From Muribaculaceae bacterium (lineage in GTDB: Bacteria; Bacteroidota; Bacteroidia; Bacteroidales; Muribaculaceae): a stretch of DNA of 64,000 nt. The stretch's first letter is position 1; the number at the start of each line of letters is the position of its first letter. This document shows, piece after piece, positions 10,803 through 19,252 of this stretch. The notes below the pieces were generated by a model. That model had not been told where the DNA came from and searched no databases. It saw only the letters and a list, made by a program, of their open reading frames with translations. The DNA is taken from positions 156,919 to 220,918 of the forward strand of contig JAFLTT010000003.1 of NCBI GenBank assembly GCA_022509165.1. Reading direction: 5' to 3'. A program made the translations under genes and the position numbers.

Positions 10803-11423
10803 TTACAACACTACTGTATTAAGAAGGGCCGCTTCTTTCACTTGTGCCTCATCCTGCAAAGCCATGCATCTTATTTCAAGTTCTCTGGCTTTTTCCCTGT
10901 CATGAAGAGATGAAAGATTAATTCTTACGTTCAGAAGTGCTCCTAAGGTAGCGGTGCGGGCACACATCATGGCTACACAGGCATCTGTCACAGCATTCTG
11001 ATTACCCTTACTTCCAATTGCAAAAATGGTATCCATGATGCTTACTGCAGTTTCAGCAACTTTCAAAGGTACCAAAGCTGCTACTAAGGTGGCATCCTGG
11101 ATATGCATATCTCTTACTTTTCTTTCTTCCTCTGTTTCCTTTGGAAGTTTAAAAGCATCAAATACCAACTGATAGGCTTGTGCATCCTCATCTATAAAGT
11201 CAAGGAATTTTAATCTGGCCTCTTCCATCTTAGGAGCGTAGACTTTCATTTCTTCCTCCACGTCCAGATATTTCTTTCTCCCTATAGTAAGGGCAGTTAC
11301 CATCTCAGCAAGTGAAGCTGCTAAAGCTCCACATAAAGCTGAAATACTTCCACCTCCGGGCACTGGATCTTTACCGTAAGTTTTATGTAAAAATTCTTTT
11401 AATGTTAAGTCTTGAAGTTTCAT
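10803..11423 (-). CDS. fchA: Formimidotetrahydrofolate cyclodeaminase-like protein
   Basis: The 206-residue product matches the cyclodeaminase/cyclohydrolase family (FTCD C-terminal domain): PVPGGGSISALCGALAASLAEMV near the N-terminus forms the folate-site loop, and CVAMMCARTATLGALLNVRINL is the second helical block. It turns 5-formimino-THF into 5,10-methenyl-THF and ammonia. In animals this domain is fused to the formiminotransferase; here the two are separate genes with hutI between them. It starts 21 nt after hutI. The symbol fchA is used by analogy and is less certain than the function. Confidence 0.88.
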   Translation of the reverse strand: MKLQDLTLKEFLHKTYGKDPVPGGGSISALCGALAASLAEMVTALTIGRKKYLDVEEEMKVYAPKMEEARLKFLDFIDEDAQAYQLVFDAFKLPKETEEERKVRDMHIQDATLVAALVPLKVAETAVSIMDTIFAIGSKGNQNAVTDACVAMMCARTATLGALLNVRINLSSLHDREKARELEIRCMALQDEAQVKEAALLNTVVL

Positions 11424-11444
11424 GGTTATAGAATTCTTAGTTTT

Positions 11445-12686
11445 TTAGAGAATATTTCCTTGAGCAATGGTCATTGACACACAATTCATTCCCACATAAT
11501 AAGGGAGAACCTTATAGTTGTCGCTTTCGAGAAGAATTACATCTCCCCTTTTACCCTTTTCCAGACTACCCGTCACCTCAGCCATATCAAGCGCAGCTGC
11601 CCCATTCAAGGTAAGAGCAGTTATGGTCTCTTCTATTGTCATGTTCATATAGATGCAAGCGAGCGCTATTGTAAGAGGTATTGACCCGGAGAAACAACTA
11701 CCCGGATTCAGATCAGTTGCCAGCGCCACGGCACATCCGTTGTCGATAAATTTACGTGCCGGCGCGTAAGGTTCACGAAGCGCGAAGGCTGTAAGGGGTA
11801 ATAGAGTGGCCACTACACCTGCCTTGGCCATACGATGAATTCCTTCATCGCTTACATGAAGAAGATGGTCGGCTGAGGTTGCTCCTAATTCTGCACTCAA
11901 TTCAGCTCCGCCTAACTGCACTATTTCATCTGCATGTAGTTTTATCTTGAAACCTTCTTTTGCTGCAGCTTCAAGGAGACGCCGGCTATCTTCTATTTCA
12001 AAAACATTTTTTTCGCAAAATACATCACAGAATTTTGCCTTTCCCTTGAATAAATGAAGATTCTTGATGATAAAATCCACATATCCTGCGGCGTCATCTT
12101 TGTAATCTACAGGCACTGCATGAGCCCCCAAAAAAGTTGGGATAATTTCAATTCCTACATCCGGATCATTCTGCAGACAGGAAATGGCCTCAAGCATTTT
12201 AAGTTCTGTATCGATATCAAGACCATAACCGCTTTTAGCCTCCACAGTGGTAACTCCCATCTTGCTCATGCTTTGAAGAAACCACTTTGCCTTCCTCACC
12301 AATTCATCTTTTGTAGCCTCTTTTGTGGCATTGACGGTAGACTGTATTCCGCCTCCCCTTTCCATTATCGACATATAGGTATCACCCTTGAGTCGCCATT
12401 CAAATTCATCAGGACGGAAACCTCCAAAAATAAGATGAGTATGAGAATCTACAAAACCGGGAAGGGCTACATTTCCCCGGCCATTTACTCTGGGGAAATT
12501 GCTGATCGTTGCCGAGGAAGGCAGACTATCTTTTTTACCTGCATAAGTAATAATGCCTTTCTCGATCACTATACAACCATCCTGTATCACTTTAAGATGG
12601 TCCATTGCCTCTCCCTTAAGGGCCTCATTGCCTATAGGAGTGACAATCTTTATATTTTCAATAACCAGGTCACCCGGAGCCTTCAT
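11445..12686 (-). CDS. hutI: Imidazolonepropionase HutI
   Basis: HutI opens the ring of imidazolone-5-propionate to give N-formimino-L-glutamate. The 413-residue protein is an amidohydrolase: FVDSHTHLIFGG holds the HxH metal ligands, KLHADEI the next histidine, SADHLLH another, and ATDLNPGS the catalytic aspartate and substrate loop. Length is normal. It is third in the hut operon, 25 nt after ftcD and 21 nt before the cyclodeaminase gene, which uses the one-carbon unit released downstream. Confidence 0.96.
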   Translation of the reverse strand: MKAPGDLVIENIKIVTPIGNEALKGEAMDHLKVIQDGCIVIEKGIITYAGKKDSLPSSATISNFPRVNGRGNVALPGFVDSHTHLIFGGFRPDEFEWRLKGDTYMSIMERGGGIQSTVNATKEATKDELVRKAKWFLQSMSKMGVTTVEAKSGYGLDIDTELKMLEAISCLQNDPDVGIEIIPTFLGAHAVPVDYKDDAAGYVDFIIKNLHLFKGKAKFCDVFCEKNVFEIEDSRRLLEAAAKEGFKIKLHADEIVQLGGAELSAELGATSADHLLHVSDEGIHRMAKAGVVATLLPLTAFALREPYAPARKFIDNGCAVALATDLNPGSCFSGSIPLTIALACIYMNMTIEETITALTLNGAAALDMAEVTGSLEKGKRGDVILLESDNYKVLPYYVGMNCVSMTIAQGNIL

Positions 12687-12711
12687 ATTGAATACTATGT
12701 TATCTTTGAAT

Positions 12712-13602
12712 TTAAAGTTTAGATTCCAGCACCTGGTCTATGCTGAAGTCCTCCAATCCAAGATAATATTCAGCAGTATCCACAATGGCTGCCAATGGCA
12801 CAAGTCCCACGATTTCACTGCCGGCAATCGTCACTCCCCATCTTTGTGCTTCAAATTTTACCGTTTCAAACACTCGGTATAAAGAAGTACGTGTAAAGTC
12901 AGTCATATTTATCGACACCTGCACAATCCCTCTGTCAGCAAGGTCTACTCCCATTGCTTTCACAAAACGGAATCCACCGTTGATATGGCGAATCTTCTTG
13001 GATATGGAAGTAGCAATATCAAGGCGATTGGTATTAAGATTTATGTTATAGGCTACCAATGGCATTCGAGCGCCAACTGCCACAGTGCCGGCAGTAGCAT
13101 GACGTTCTGCTTTGCCAAAGTCGGGCTTCCATTCAGGCTCTTTAATTTTTTCTGCCATACCCTCAAATTCTCCCTTCCTTACGGCAGCTAGATTCTCTCG
13201 ATGAGGTGCAGATGCCGATTTCTCATATAGGAAAACGGGCACATCATATTTTCGTGCAATCTCCTCTCCTACTTCTTTTGAAAGAGCTACACATTCCTCC
13301 ATTGAGACATTGCGGATAGGTATAAAAGGAATTACATCCACTGCCCCCATTCTTGGGTGTTGGCCTTCATGATGGTTAAGGTCGATGAGTTCCACTGCTT
13401 TTCCAACCGATTCGAGCACAGCATCTTTTAATGGGCCATATTCACCTACCACAGTCACTACCATACGGTTGTGGTTGATATCATTGCTATAATCCAAAAG
13501 TTTCACACCATCCTTCCCTCTGAAAGAATCGAGGATTTTCTCCATTTTTTCTTTATCTCTTCCTTCGCTGAAGTTGGGGACACACTCTATAATCTGTTTC
13601 AT
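12712..13602 (-). CDS. ftcD: Glutamate formimidoyltransferase
   Basis: This 296-residue enzyme moves the formimino group from formiminoglutamate to tetrahydrofolate, releasing glutamate. The sequence begins IIECVPNFSEGRD, the family start, with HNRMVVTVVGE, GQHPRMGAVDVIPFIP (folate/active-site histidine region) and LVAYNINLNT. It contains only the N-terminal and middle formiminotransferase subdomains; the cyclodeaminase is the separate protein at 10803. Together with HutH, HutU and HutI it makes the pathway tetrahydrofolate-linked, not the formamide-releasing HutG type. Confidence 0.95.
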   Translation of the reverse strand: MKQIIECVPNFSEGRDKEKMEKILDSFRGKDGVKLLDYSNDINHNRMVVTVVGEYGPLKDAVLESVGKAVELIDLNHHEGQHPRMGAVDVIPFIPIRNVSMEECVALSKEVGEEIARKYDVPVFLYEKSASAPHRENLAAVRKGEFEGMAEKIKEPEWKPDFGKAERHATAGTVAVGARMPLVAYNINLNTNRLDIATSISKKIRHINGGFRFVKAMGVDLADRGIVQVSINMTDFTRTSLYRVFETVKFEAQRWGVTIAGSEIVGLVPLAAIVDTAEYYLGLEDFSIDQVLESKL

Positions 13603-13666
13603 AATTATTCTAATTTCAAAGCACGAAAGTGCTTTTTATATTTTTAAAGTATTTGTTGTGGTTCGT

Positions 13667-15658
13667 TTAAAGTAAAGAATTTATATAAGTTTCATCTGCA
13701 ATGAAAGGTTCGGTAATACTGAAACCATTTACACCTTGAGTGCGGTTCCATTCTTTTACTGTGGCCATGGCATTTTCATTACGTGCCCATGAACGCCTTG
13801 CCACTCCTCCCATTACATCCCACAGCATTGCATTCTTCAAGATTTCGTCTACACGTTCGGAACCATCGAGAAGCATTCCGAAGCCACCGTTTATTGCTTT
13901 TCCGATACCTACTCCTCCGCCGTTGTGAAGTGCTACAAGACTCATGCCGCGTGCACAGTTTCCGGCAAAGCATTGCACCGCCATATCGGCCATTACATTT
14001 GATCCGTCTTTTATATTCGATGTCTCACGGAAAGGAGAATCCGTACCGCTCACGTCATGATGATCTCGGCCAAGCATTATAGGACCGACCTCTCCGTTTC
14101 TCACCATTTCATTAAATTTCAATGCTATGTTAAGACGGCCCATTGCATCTTGATAAAGAATCCTGGCTTGAGTACCTACTACAAGTGCATTTTTTTCTGC
14201 ATCCCGTATCCAGTTGTAGTTATCACGGTCCTGACCCCTTCTTTCTGTATCAATACACTCCATTGCAGCCTTATCGGTCTTCATAAGGTCTTCATGCTTA
14301 CCACTCAGGCAAACCCAACGGAAAGGCCCGTAACCGAAATCAAAAAGCATAGGCCCCATTATATCCTCTACATATGAGGGCCATATAAAGCCATCTTTCT
14401 CATCTATTCCATTCTTCGAAATTTCCTTTACACCGGCATCATATATGGCTTTCATAAAAGAATTTCCGTAATCAAAGAAATAGGTGCCTTTTTCTGTCAG
14501 GGCCTTTATGGCTTTGTAATGTCGCCTCAACGACTCATCTGCTTTTTTGCGGAATTCTTCAGGATTATCATGCAGGAGTCGGGTTCTTTCTTCAAAAGAT
14601 ATACCGGCCGGACAATATCCACCTTCATATACGGCATGACAAGATGTCTGGTCACTTAAAAGTTCAATCTTTATATCATTTTCCACGGCATATTCCAATA
14701 GATCTACCACGTTTCCCTGATATGCAATGGAAATTGGCTCTTTCTTCTCCATGGCCTCTTTAGCCAGACGGTAAGCCTCAGGAATAGAATCTGTTACTAC
14801 CTGCACCCATCCCTGATTTTTCCTGGTAGCAATACGGGAGGGGTCAACTTCTGCAATGATGGCTGCTGCACCGGCTATTTCCGCTGCTTTTGGCTGAGCG
14901 CCGCTCATTCCTCCCAGACCTGATGACACGAACAGATGGCCCCTCAAATCACCTTCTTCGGGTATTCCAAGTTGCATTCTACCGGCATTGAGAAGAGTAT
15001 TGAATGTGCCATGTACTATACCTTGCGGACCGATATACATCCAACCCCCGGCCGTCATTTGTCCGTAATTGGCTACCCCCATCTGCATAGCCTCATGCCA
15101 GTCATGCTGATTATCAAACATTCCTACCATCATGGCATTGGTAATGATGACTCTGGGAGCGTCTTTTTTTGAAGGGAAAAGGCCCAAAGGATGCCCTGAC
15201 TCCACAACCAGTGTCTGTTCGTCGGTCATCTCTTCAAGATATTTCTTTATGAGACGATATTGCAACCAATTCTGACAAACTTGCCCGGTTTCTCCATATG
15301 TCACAAGTTCATAGGGATAGAGCGCAATATCAAAACATAGATTATTATCTATCATTACCTGAAAAGCCTTTCCTGCCAGACATTTGCCTTTGTATTCATC
15401 AATTGGCTTTGCCTTCAGGTCGCCTTCCGGACGCCATCTATAAGCATAAATCCTTCCTCGAGTCTTCAACTCCTCAAGAAATTCCGGGGTAGCCTTTTCA
15501 TGAAGTTCCGGAGGAAGATAACGCAACGCATTTTTTAGAGCTGTAACTGTTTTCTCTCGGCTAAGAGTATAGCCTCGGTCGGGTGCTCTTCTTATCCCTT
15601 CTTGAAATTCAGGATAATCAGGCCATTCCGAACCTAATTGTATTTTGGTGTCTTTCAT
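13667..15658 (-). CDS. hutU: Urocanate hydratase HutU
   Basis: HutU adds water to urocanate to give imidazolone-5-propionate using tightly bound NAD as an electrophile. Family blocks include MTAGGWMYIGPQGIVHGT, HLFVSSGLGGMSGAQPKAAEIAG (dinucleotide binding), DQTSCHAVYEGGYCPAG (with the conserved cysteine region) and ARRSWARNENAM. At 663 residues it is about 100 longer than the Pseudomonas enzyme (about 557), a length I recall as usual for Bacteroidota. It is the promoter-proximal gene of the hut run; a 64-nt gap separates it from ftcD. Confidence 0.95.
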   Translation of the reverse strand: MKDTKIQLGSEWPDYPEFQEGIRRAPDRGYTLSREKTVTALKNALRYLPPELHEKATPEFLEELKTRGRIYAYRWRPEGDLKAKPIDEYKGKCLAGKAFQVMIDNNLCFDIALYPYELVTYGETGQVCQNWLQYRLIKKYLEEMTDEQTLVVESGHPLGLFPSKKDAPRVIITNAMMVGMFDNQHDWHEAMQMGVANYGQMTAGGWMYIGPQGIVHGTFNTLLNAGRMQLGIPEEGDLRGHLFVSSGLGGMSGAQPKAAEIAGAAAIIAEVDPSRIATRKNQGWVQVVTDSIPEAYRLAKEAMEKKEPISIAYQGNVVDLLEYAVENDIKIELLSDQTSCHAVYEGGYCPAGISFEERTRLLHDNPEEFRKKADESLRRHYKAIKALTEKGTYFFDYGNSFMKAIYDAGVKEISKNGIDEKDGFIWPSYVEDIMGPMLFDFGYGPFRWVCLSGKHEDLMKTDKAAMECIDTERRGQDRDNYNWIRDAEKNALVVGTQARILYQDAMGRLNIALKFNEMVRNGEVGPIMLGRDHHDVSGTDSPFRETSNIKDGSNVMADMAVQCFAGNCARGMSLVALHNGGGVGIGKAINGGFGMLLDGSERVDEILKNAMLWDVMGGVARRSWARNENAMATVKEWNRTQGVNGFSITEPFIADETYINSLL

Positions 15659-15689
15659 GATACGAGGTCTGGTTAAACCTTTAATTGCT

Positions 15690-15697
15690 CAAATTTA
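15690..15697 (-). promoter_or_regulatory. Candidate -7 element of the hut operon
   Basis: Read on the minus strand, TAAATTTG fits TAnnTTTG, 31 nt before the hutU ATG at 15658. No -33 box is seen at the usual spacing. Confidence 0.35.
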
Positions 15698-15819
15698 TAT
15701 AAAATCGGGCAAAAATGCCACCCGGTTGCATGCATTTTTGGATATTTTTGCCATGTGAAATATAATTGAATAAGCTATATAATCGGATTTAAATAGCATA
15801 TCGTTTAAATAATATAATT

Positions 15820-17838
15820 ATGCACTCCACATCATGTAAATGTTGTAGTTGTCACTCCGATAATTCCGCATCTTTGGAAGGGATTGTGAATGAAGAAAAC
15901 CATAAAGAGGAACATGTACATTCACACTCCCATAATGATGAAGAAACAGAGGGAGGATGGAAATCTTTCATAGGGATAAGTATATCTACAATCTTACTTA
16001 TTGCCGGTGTCATTATCCAGCATTACAATGATTTCATGACCGATAATCTTTGGGTGAAACCACTTTGGTATTTTATTGCATTCTTACCTGTAGGTTTTCC
16101 GGTTATAAAAGAGGCCTTTGAAGGATTGATGCAAAAGGATTATTTCAATGAACTTACATTAATGGGAATTGCATGCATTGGTGCATTCTGTATCGGCGAA
16201 TATGCCGAGGCAGTAGGTGTGATGCTTTTCTATTGCATAGGTGAAAATCTGCAGGACAGAGCAGTGAATAAAGCATCGGGCAATATCTCTCGTCTACTCT
16301 CCTTGAAGGCGGAAATTGCAAGGGTTGTGCGTGATGGGCATACTGTGATACTAAAACCGGAAGAAGTCAATATAGGTGATATCATTGAAGTACGTGCCGG
16401 AGAACGCGTGCCTTTAGATGGAACTATACTGACAGATGGAGGAGGAATGTTTAATACAGCCGCTCTAACTGGAGAAAGTTTGCCTCAAGAAATTGAAAAA
16501 GATGGAGAAGTCCTCGCCGGCATGATACCCTCAAGTTCTACCGTGCGTATAAAGGTAAATAGGTTGGCGTCTGAAAGTGCATTGAGCAGAATTCTGAAAA
16601 TGGTGAAATATGCTCAGTCCAAGAAAGCCAAATCTGAAATATTTATCAGAAAATTTGCCCGAGTTTATACTCCCATAGTAACACTTTTGGCTTTTCTGGT
16701 TGTGGTGCTTCCCTTTTTCATTTCATTAGTTCATCCATCATTCCATTATGTCTTTAGTGAATGGCTTTACAGGTCGTTGGTGTTTCTGGTCATTTCCTGC
16801 CCCTGTGCCCTGGTAATAAGTGTTCCCTTAAGTTATTTCGCAGGAATCGGTGTCGCTTCAAAATATGGCATACTGTTTAAAGGGGGAAATTATCTCGATA
16901 CCATTAAGGATGTAAATGTGGTAGCCTTTGATAAAACAGGAACACTCACCACCGGGGAATTCTGTGTCAAAGAAGTTTCTCCTGTCAACGGCTTTACGAA
17001 GGATTTCTTTTTGGAATTGCTCACAACCGCAGAAAGTGAAAGCAATCATCCTCTTGCAAAAGCCATTATGAAATTTGCAAATGAAAAAGGAATTTCTCCA
17101 AGAAAGACCGATAGAGTGCAAGAGATTCCGGGGCAAGGCACAATGGCAGAAACAGCAGGTAATATAATCTTAGCGGGAAATCTGAAACTTTTAAAAGAGA
17201 ACGGAATTCCATACCCAGCCGACATTGATTCAAAAGATTCAACTATTATAGCCTTGGCTTATAATGGCAAATTAGCAGGTTATGTAATTCTGGCAGATAC
17301 TATTAAATCTGAATCAGTTGAAGCAGTTAAAACACTTCATAAGATAGGAGTGGAACAAGTAGTGATGCTTTCGGGGGATAGAAAAGAAAACGTGTCACAA
17401 TATGCCGGACAACTTGGAATAAATGAATTCCACGGTGAATTATTACCGGAAAATAAAGCACAATATGTGGAGAATTTAACTAAAGCTCCCGGAAAAATAT
17501 TGGCTTTTGTAGGAGACGGATTGAACGATGCTCCGGTTTTGGCGTTAAGCAATATAGGAATAGCCATGGGAGGGCTTGGATCGGATGCAGCCATTGAGAG
17601 CGCTGACGTTGTGATTCAAACAGATTCTCCGGCCAGAGTGGCTACTGCCATAAAAATCGGTAGATACACTCATAAGATTGTTTTAGAAAACATATTTGGA
17701 GCACTGGCGGTTAAAGTGGCAGTCCTTACTTTGGGACTTTTAGGTATAGCCTCACTTTGGGCCGCGGTCTTTGCTGATGTGGGAGTCACGATGCTGGCAG
17801 TACTTAATTCCATGAGAATTTTTCATCGTAAATATTAA
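15820..17838 (+). CDS. Heavy-metal P1B-type ATPase (CadA/ZntA-like)
   Basis: This 672-residue inner-membrane pump has the P1B set: SCPCALVISVP (CPC ion site in a membrane helix), DKTGTLTTG (phosphorylated Asp), ALTGESLPQE, SNHPLAKA (HP locus) and GDGLNDAPVLA. The CPC motif and final helices fit Zn/Cd/Pb export. The usual N-terminal HMA domain is missing; instead residues 6-12 read CKCCSCH and residues 28-40 are His-rich (HKEEHVHSHSHND), a likely metal-sensing or chelating tail. It is divergent from hutU and 35 nt upstream of the HAD gene. Substrate is inferred from family motifs. Confidence 0.92.
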   Translation: MHSTSCKCCSCHSDNSASLEGIVNEENHKEEHVHSHSHNDEETEGGWKSFIGISISTILLIAGVIIQHYNDFMTDNLWVKPLWYFIAFLPVGFPVIKEAFEGLMQKDYFNELTLMGIACIGAFCIGEYAEAVGVMLFYCIGENLQDRAVNKASGNISRLLSLKAEIARVVRDGHTVILKPEEVNIGDIIEVRAGERVPLDGTILTDGGGMFNTAALTGESLPQEIEKDGEVLAGMIPSSSTVRIKVNRLASESALSRILKMVKYAQSKKAKSEIFIRKFARVYTPIVTLLAFLVVVLPFFISLVHPSFHYVFSEWLYRSLVFLVISCPCALVISVPLSYFAGIGVASKYGILFKGGNYLDTIKDVNVVAFDKTGTLTTGEFCVKEVSPVNGFTKDFFLELLTTAESESNHPLAKAIMKFANEKGISPRKTDRVQEIPGQGTMAETAGNIILAGNLKLLKENGIPYPADIDSKDSTIIALAYNGKLAGYVILADTIKSESVEAVKTLHKIGVEQVVMLSGDRKENVSQYAGQLGINEFHGELLPENKAQYVENLTKAPGKILAFVGDGLNDAPVLALSNIGIAMGGLGSDAAIESADVVIQTDSPARVATAIKIGRYTHKIVLENIFGALAVKVAVLTLGLLGIASLWAAVFADVGVTMLAVLNSMRIFHRKY

Positions 17839-17873
17839 CTCTCTTTTTTCGGGAACTACGAAATATCTACACT

Positions 17874-18527
17874 ATGAATTTGAAAATAGAAAATTTGATT
17901 TTTGATTTTGACGGAACTTTGGCAGATACATCAGCCTTAGTGGTAGCCACTATGCAAAAGACTATTGAAGAATATGGATTGCCATTTAGAAATGCCGAAG
18001 AGATAAAATCTACCATCGGATTAAGGCTCGATGATATCCCCAAAACCCTTTGGCCGGACAAAGAAGTTTCCGGTGAAAAATTTGCAGAGCTTTATCGAAA
18101 AAATTTCAGAATTTTCAAAGATAAGGTGCCCATCACATTGTTCCCGGGGGTAAAGGATACACTTGCAATTCTCCATGAGAAGGGTTATAGAATGGCAGTG
18201 GCCACAAGTCGTCACCATAAATCGGTAGTAGAACTCTCTGAGTCGTTCGGTATCCTTGATTATTTCAGCAGTATCGTTGGCGGTGACGACGTGGAGCAGG
18301 GGAAACCGAATCCGGAATCTATACTTGCAATCTTAAAAGATAATAATTGGGAGAAAGAATCTTCCATGATGATAGGAGACATGGCAGTGGATATACTAAT
18401 GGGTCAGGCTGCCGGAGTTCATACTTGTGGAGTGACATATGGCAACGGTAAAGAATCAGTTCTTAAGAATTTACATCCGGATTTTCTGATACCGGAATTC
18501 CATGACCTCCTTAAAATTTTAAAATGA
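17874..18527 (+). CDS. HAD superfamily phosphatase (phosphoglycolate phosphatase-like)
   Basis: The 217-residue protein has the HAD motifs in order: DFDGTLADT (nucleophile and acid Asp), AVATSRHHKS (motif II Ser/Thr), GKPNPESI (motif III Lys) and MIGDMAVDILMGQAAG (motif IV acidic residues). The helical cap between motif I and II is of the Gph/PpaX type. Substrate cannot be read from sequence. It follows the metal ATPase by 35 nt and may be co-transcribed. Its TGA stop shares its last two bases with the first bases of dispersed repeat copy 2. Confidence 0.88.
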   Translation: MNLKIENLIFDFDGTLADTSALVVATMQKTIEEYGLPFRNAEEIKSTIGLRLDDIPKTLWPDKEVSGEKFAELYRKNFRIFKDKVPITLFPGVKDTLAILHEKGYRMAVATSRHHKSVVELSESFGILDYFSSIVGGDDVEQGKPNPESILAILKDNNWEKESSMMIGDMAVDILMGQAAGVHTCGVTYGNGKESVLKNLHPDFLIPEFHDLLKILK

Positions 18528-18684
18528 TTATCCCGAATAATATCCCAATGACATATGTAGGGACGCACGGCTCGTGCATCCTCTGAAAACCAATTAGTTA
18601 GCCTTTTTTTAATCTCGGACGCACGAGCCGTGCGTCCCTACATTTGGGGCCGATTTATTAATGGAGGTATTTATTAGGATAATA
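18526..18684 (+). repeat. Dispersed structured repeat, copy 2
   Basis: It begins GATTATCCCGAATAATATCC and ends AGGATAAT. The left hairpin is GGACGCACG/CGTGCATCC with one mismatch and loop GCT; the right hairpin is perfect, GGACGCACG/CGTGCGTCC with loop AGC. The left and right arms are also near-reverse complements of each other, so a single long hairpin is possible. The first two bases complete the TGA stop of the upstream HAD gene. Confidence 0.88.
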
Positions 18685-18770
18685 AAAATTTTAAAATAGA
18701 AATATTTTTTTCTCAAAATTAGTCCATTCGCTCTTTAGAGAAAGATAACATTAGGTTTATCTTATGAAGA

Positions 18771-18806
18771 AATAGATTTGCATCGAAAAACGCAAATCTA
18801 TTTTTT
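18771..18806 (+). terminator. Terminator-like hairpin abutting the M15 peptidase start codon
   Basis: An 11-bp perfect stem (AATAGATTTGC at 18771-18781 with GCAAATCTATT at 18792-18802) has a 10-nt loop and runs into six T residues (18801-18806), directly followed by ATG at 18807. A three-codon ORF, ATG-AAG-AAA-TAG, at 18764-18775 ends inside the first stem arm. The structure looks like a Rho-independent terminator or attenuator in the leader. Confidence 0.7.
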
Positions 18807-19250
18807 ATGAACTCAAAAGAAAATAATGACACTCAGGATTCTTTGTATATCACAGAGAACTTTAAATGGAATGAACTGATCTTTTCTTCTACGGCAAGTC
18901 GATATGGGATTAAAAATATTCCGAATGAGAATCAGTCTGCCAATCTCAGAAGACTCTGTATAGAAATACTTCAACCGATTCGTACAAAATATGGAGAACC
19001 AATAAGAATAACGAGTGGTTTTCGGTGTAAAGCTTTGAATTCCGCTGTAGGAGGTGTCTCAAATTCTCAACATTTAAATGGAGAAGCAGCGGATATCGTA
19101 TGTGGAGACAATAAAAGATTATGGAATCTTATAGTGTCAATGATAAAGGAAAATCAAATTTCTGTAGGTCAATTAATCAATGAAAAGAATTTAACCTGGA
19201 TTCATATTTCACTCCCGGATGCTCGACACTGCAACCAGATAATAAATTAA
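18807..19250 (+). CDS. Peptidase M15A-like protein (D-Ala-D-Ala carboxypeptidase fold)
   Basis: The 147-residue product has the M15_3 zinc peptidase pattern: ITSGFRCKALNSAVGG, then SQHLNGEAADI (H-x6-D zinc ligands) and TWIHISL with the third ligand histidine. The family cuts peptidoglycan peptides; small stand-alone forms like this one are common in phages and mobile elements as endolysin-like or cell-wall-remodelling enzymes. No signal peptide is visible. There is only one in-frame ATG, directly after a terminator-like hairpin. It converges on the MurF-like gene with a 2-nt gap. No phage genes lie nearby. Confidence 0.85.
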   Translation: MNSKENNDTQDSLYITENFKWNELIFSSTASRYGIKNIPNENQSANLRRLCIEILQPIRTKYGEPIRITSGFRCKALNSAVGGVSNSQHLNGEAADIVCGDNKRLWNLIVSMIKENQISVGQLINEKNLTWIHISLPDARHCNQIIN

Positions 19251-19252
19251 AT

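Noticed and set aside
12054..12722. 222-codon open frame on the plus strand over hutI
   Set aside because: It is antisense to hutI, which has all family motifs; the product is low-quality and matches nothing known.
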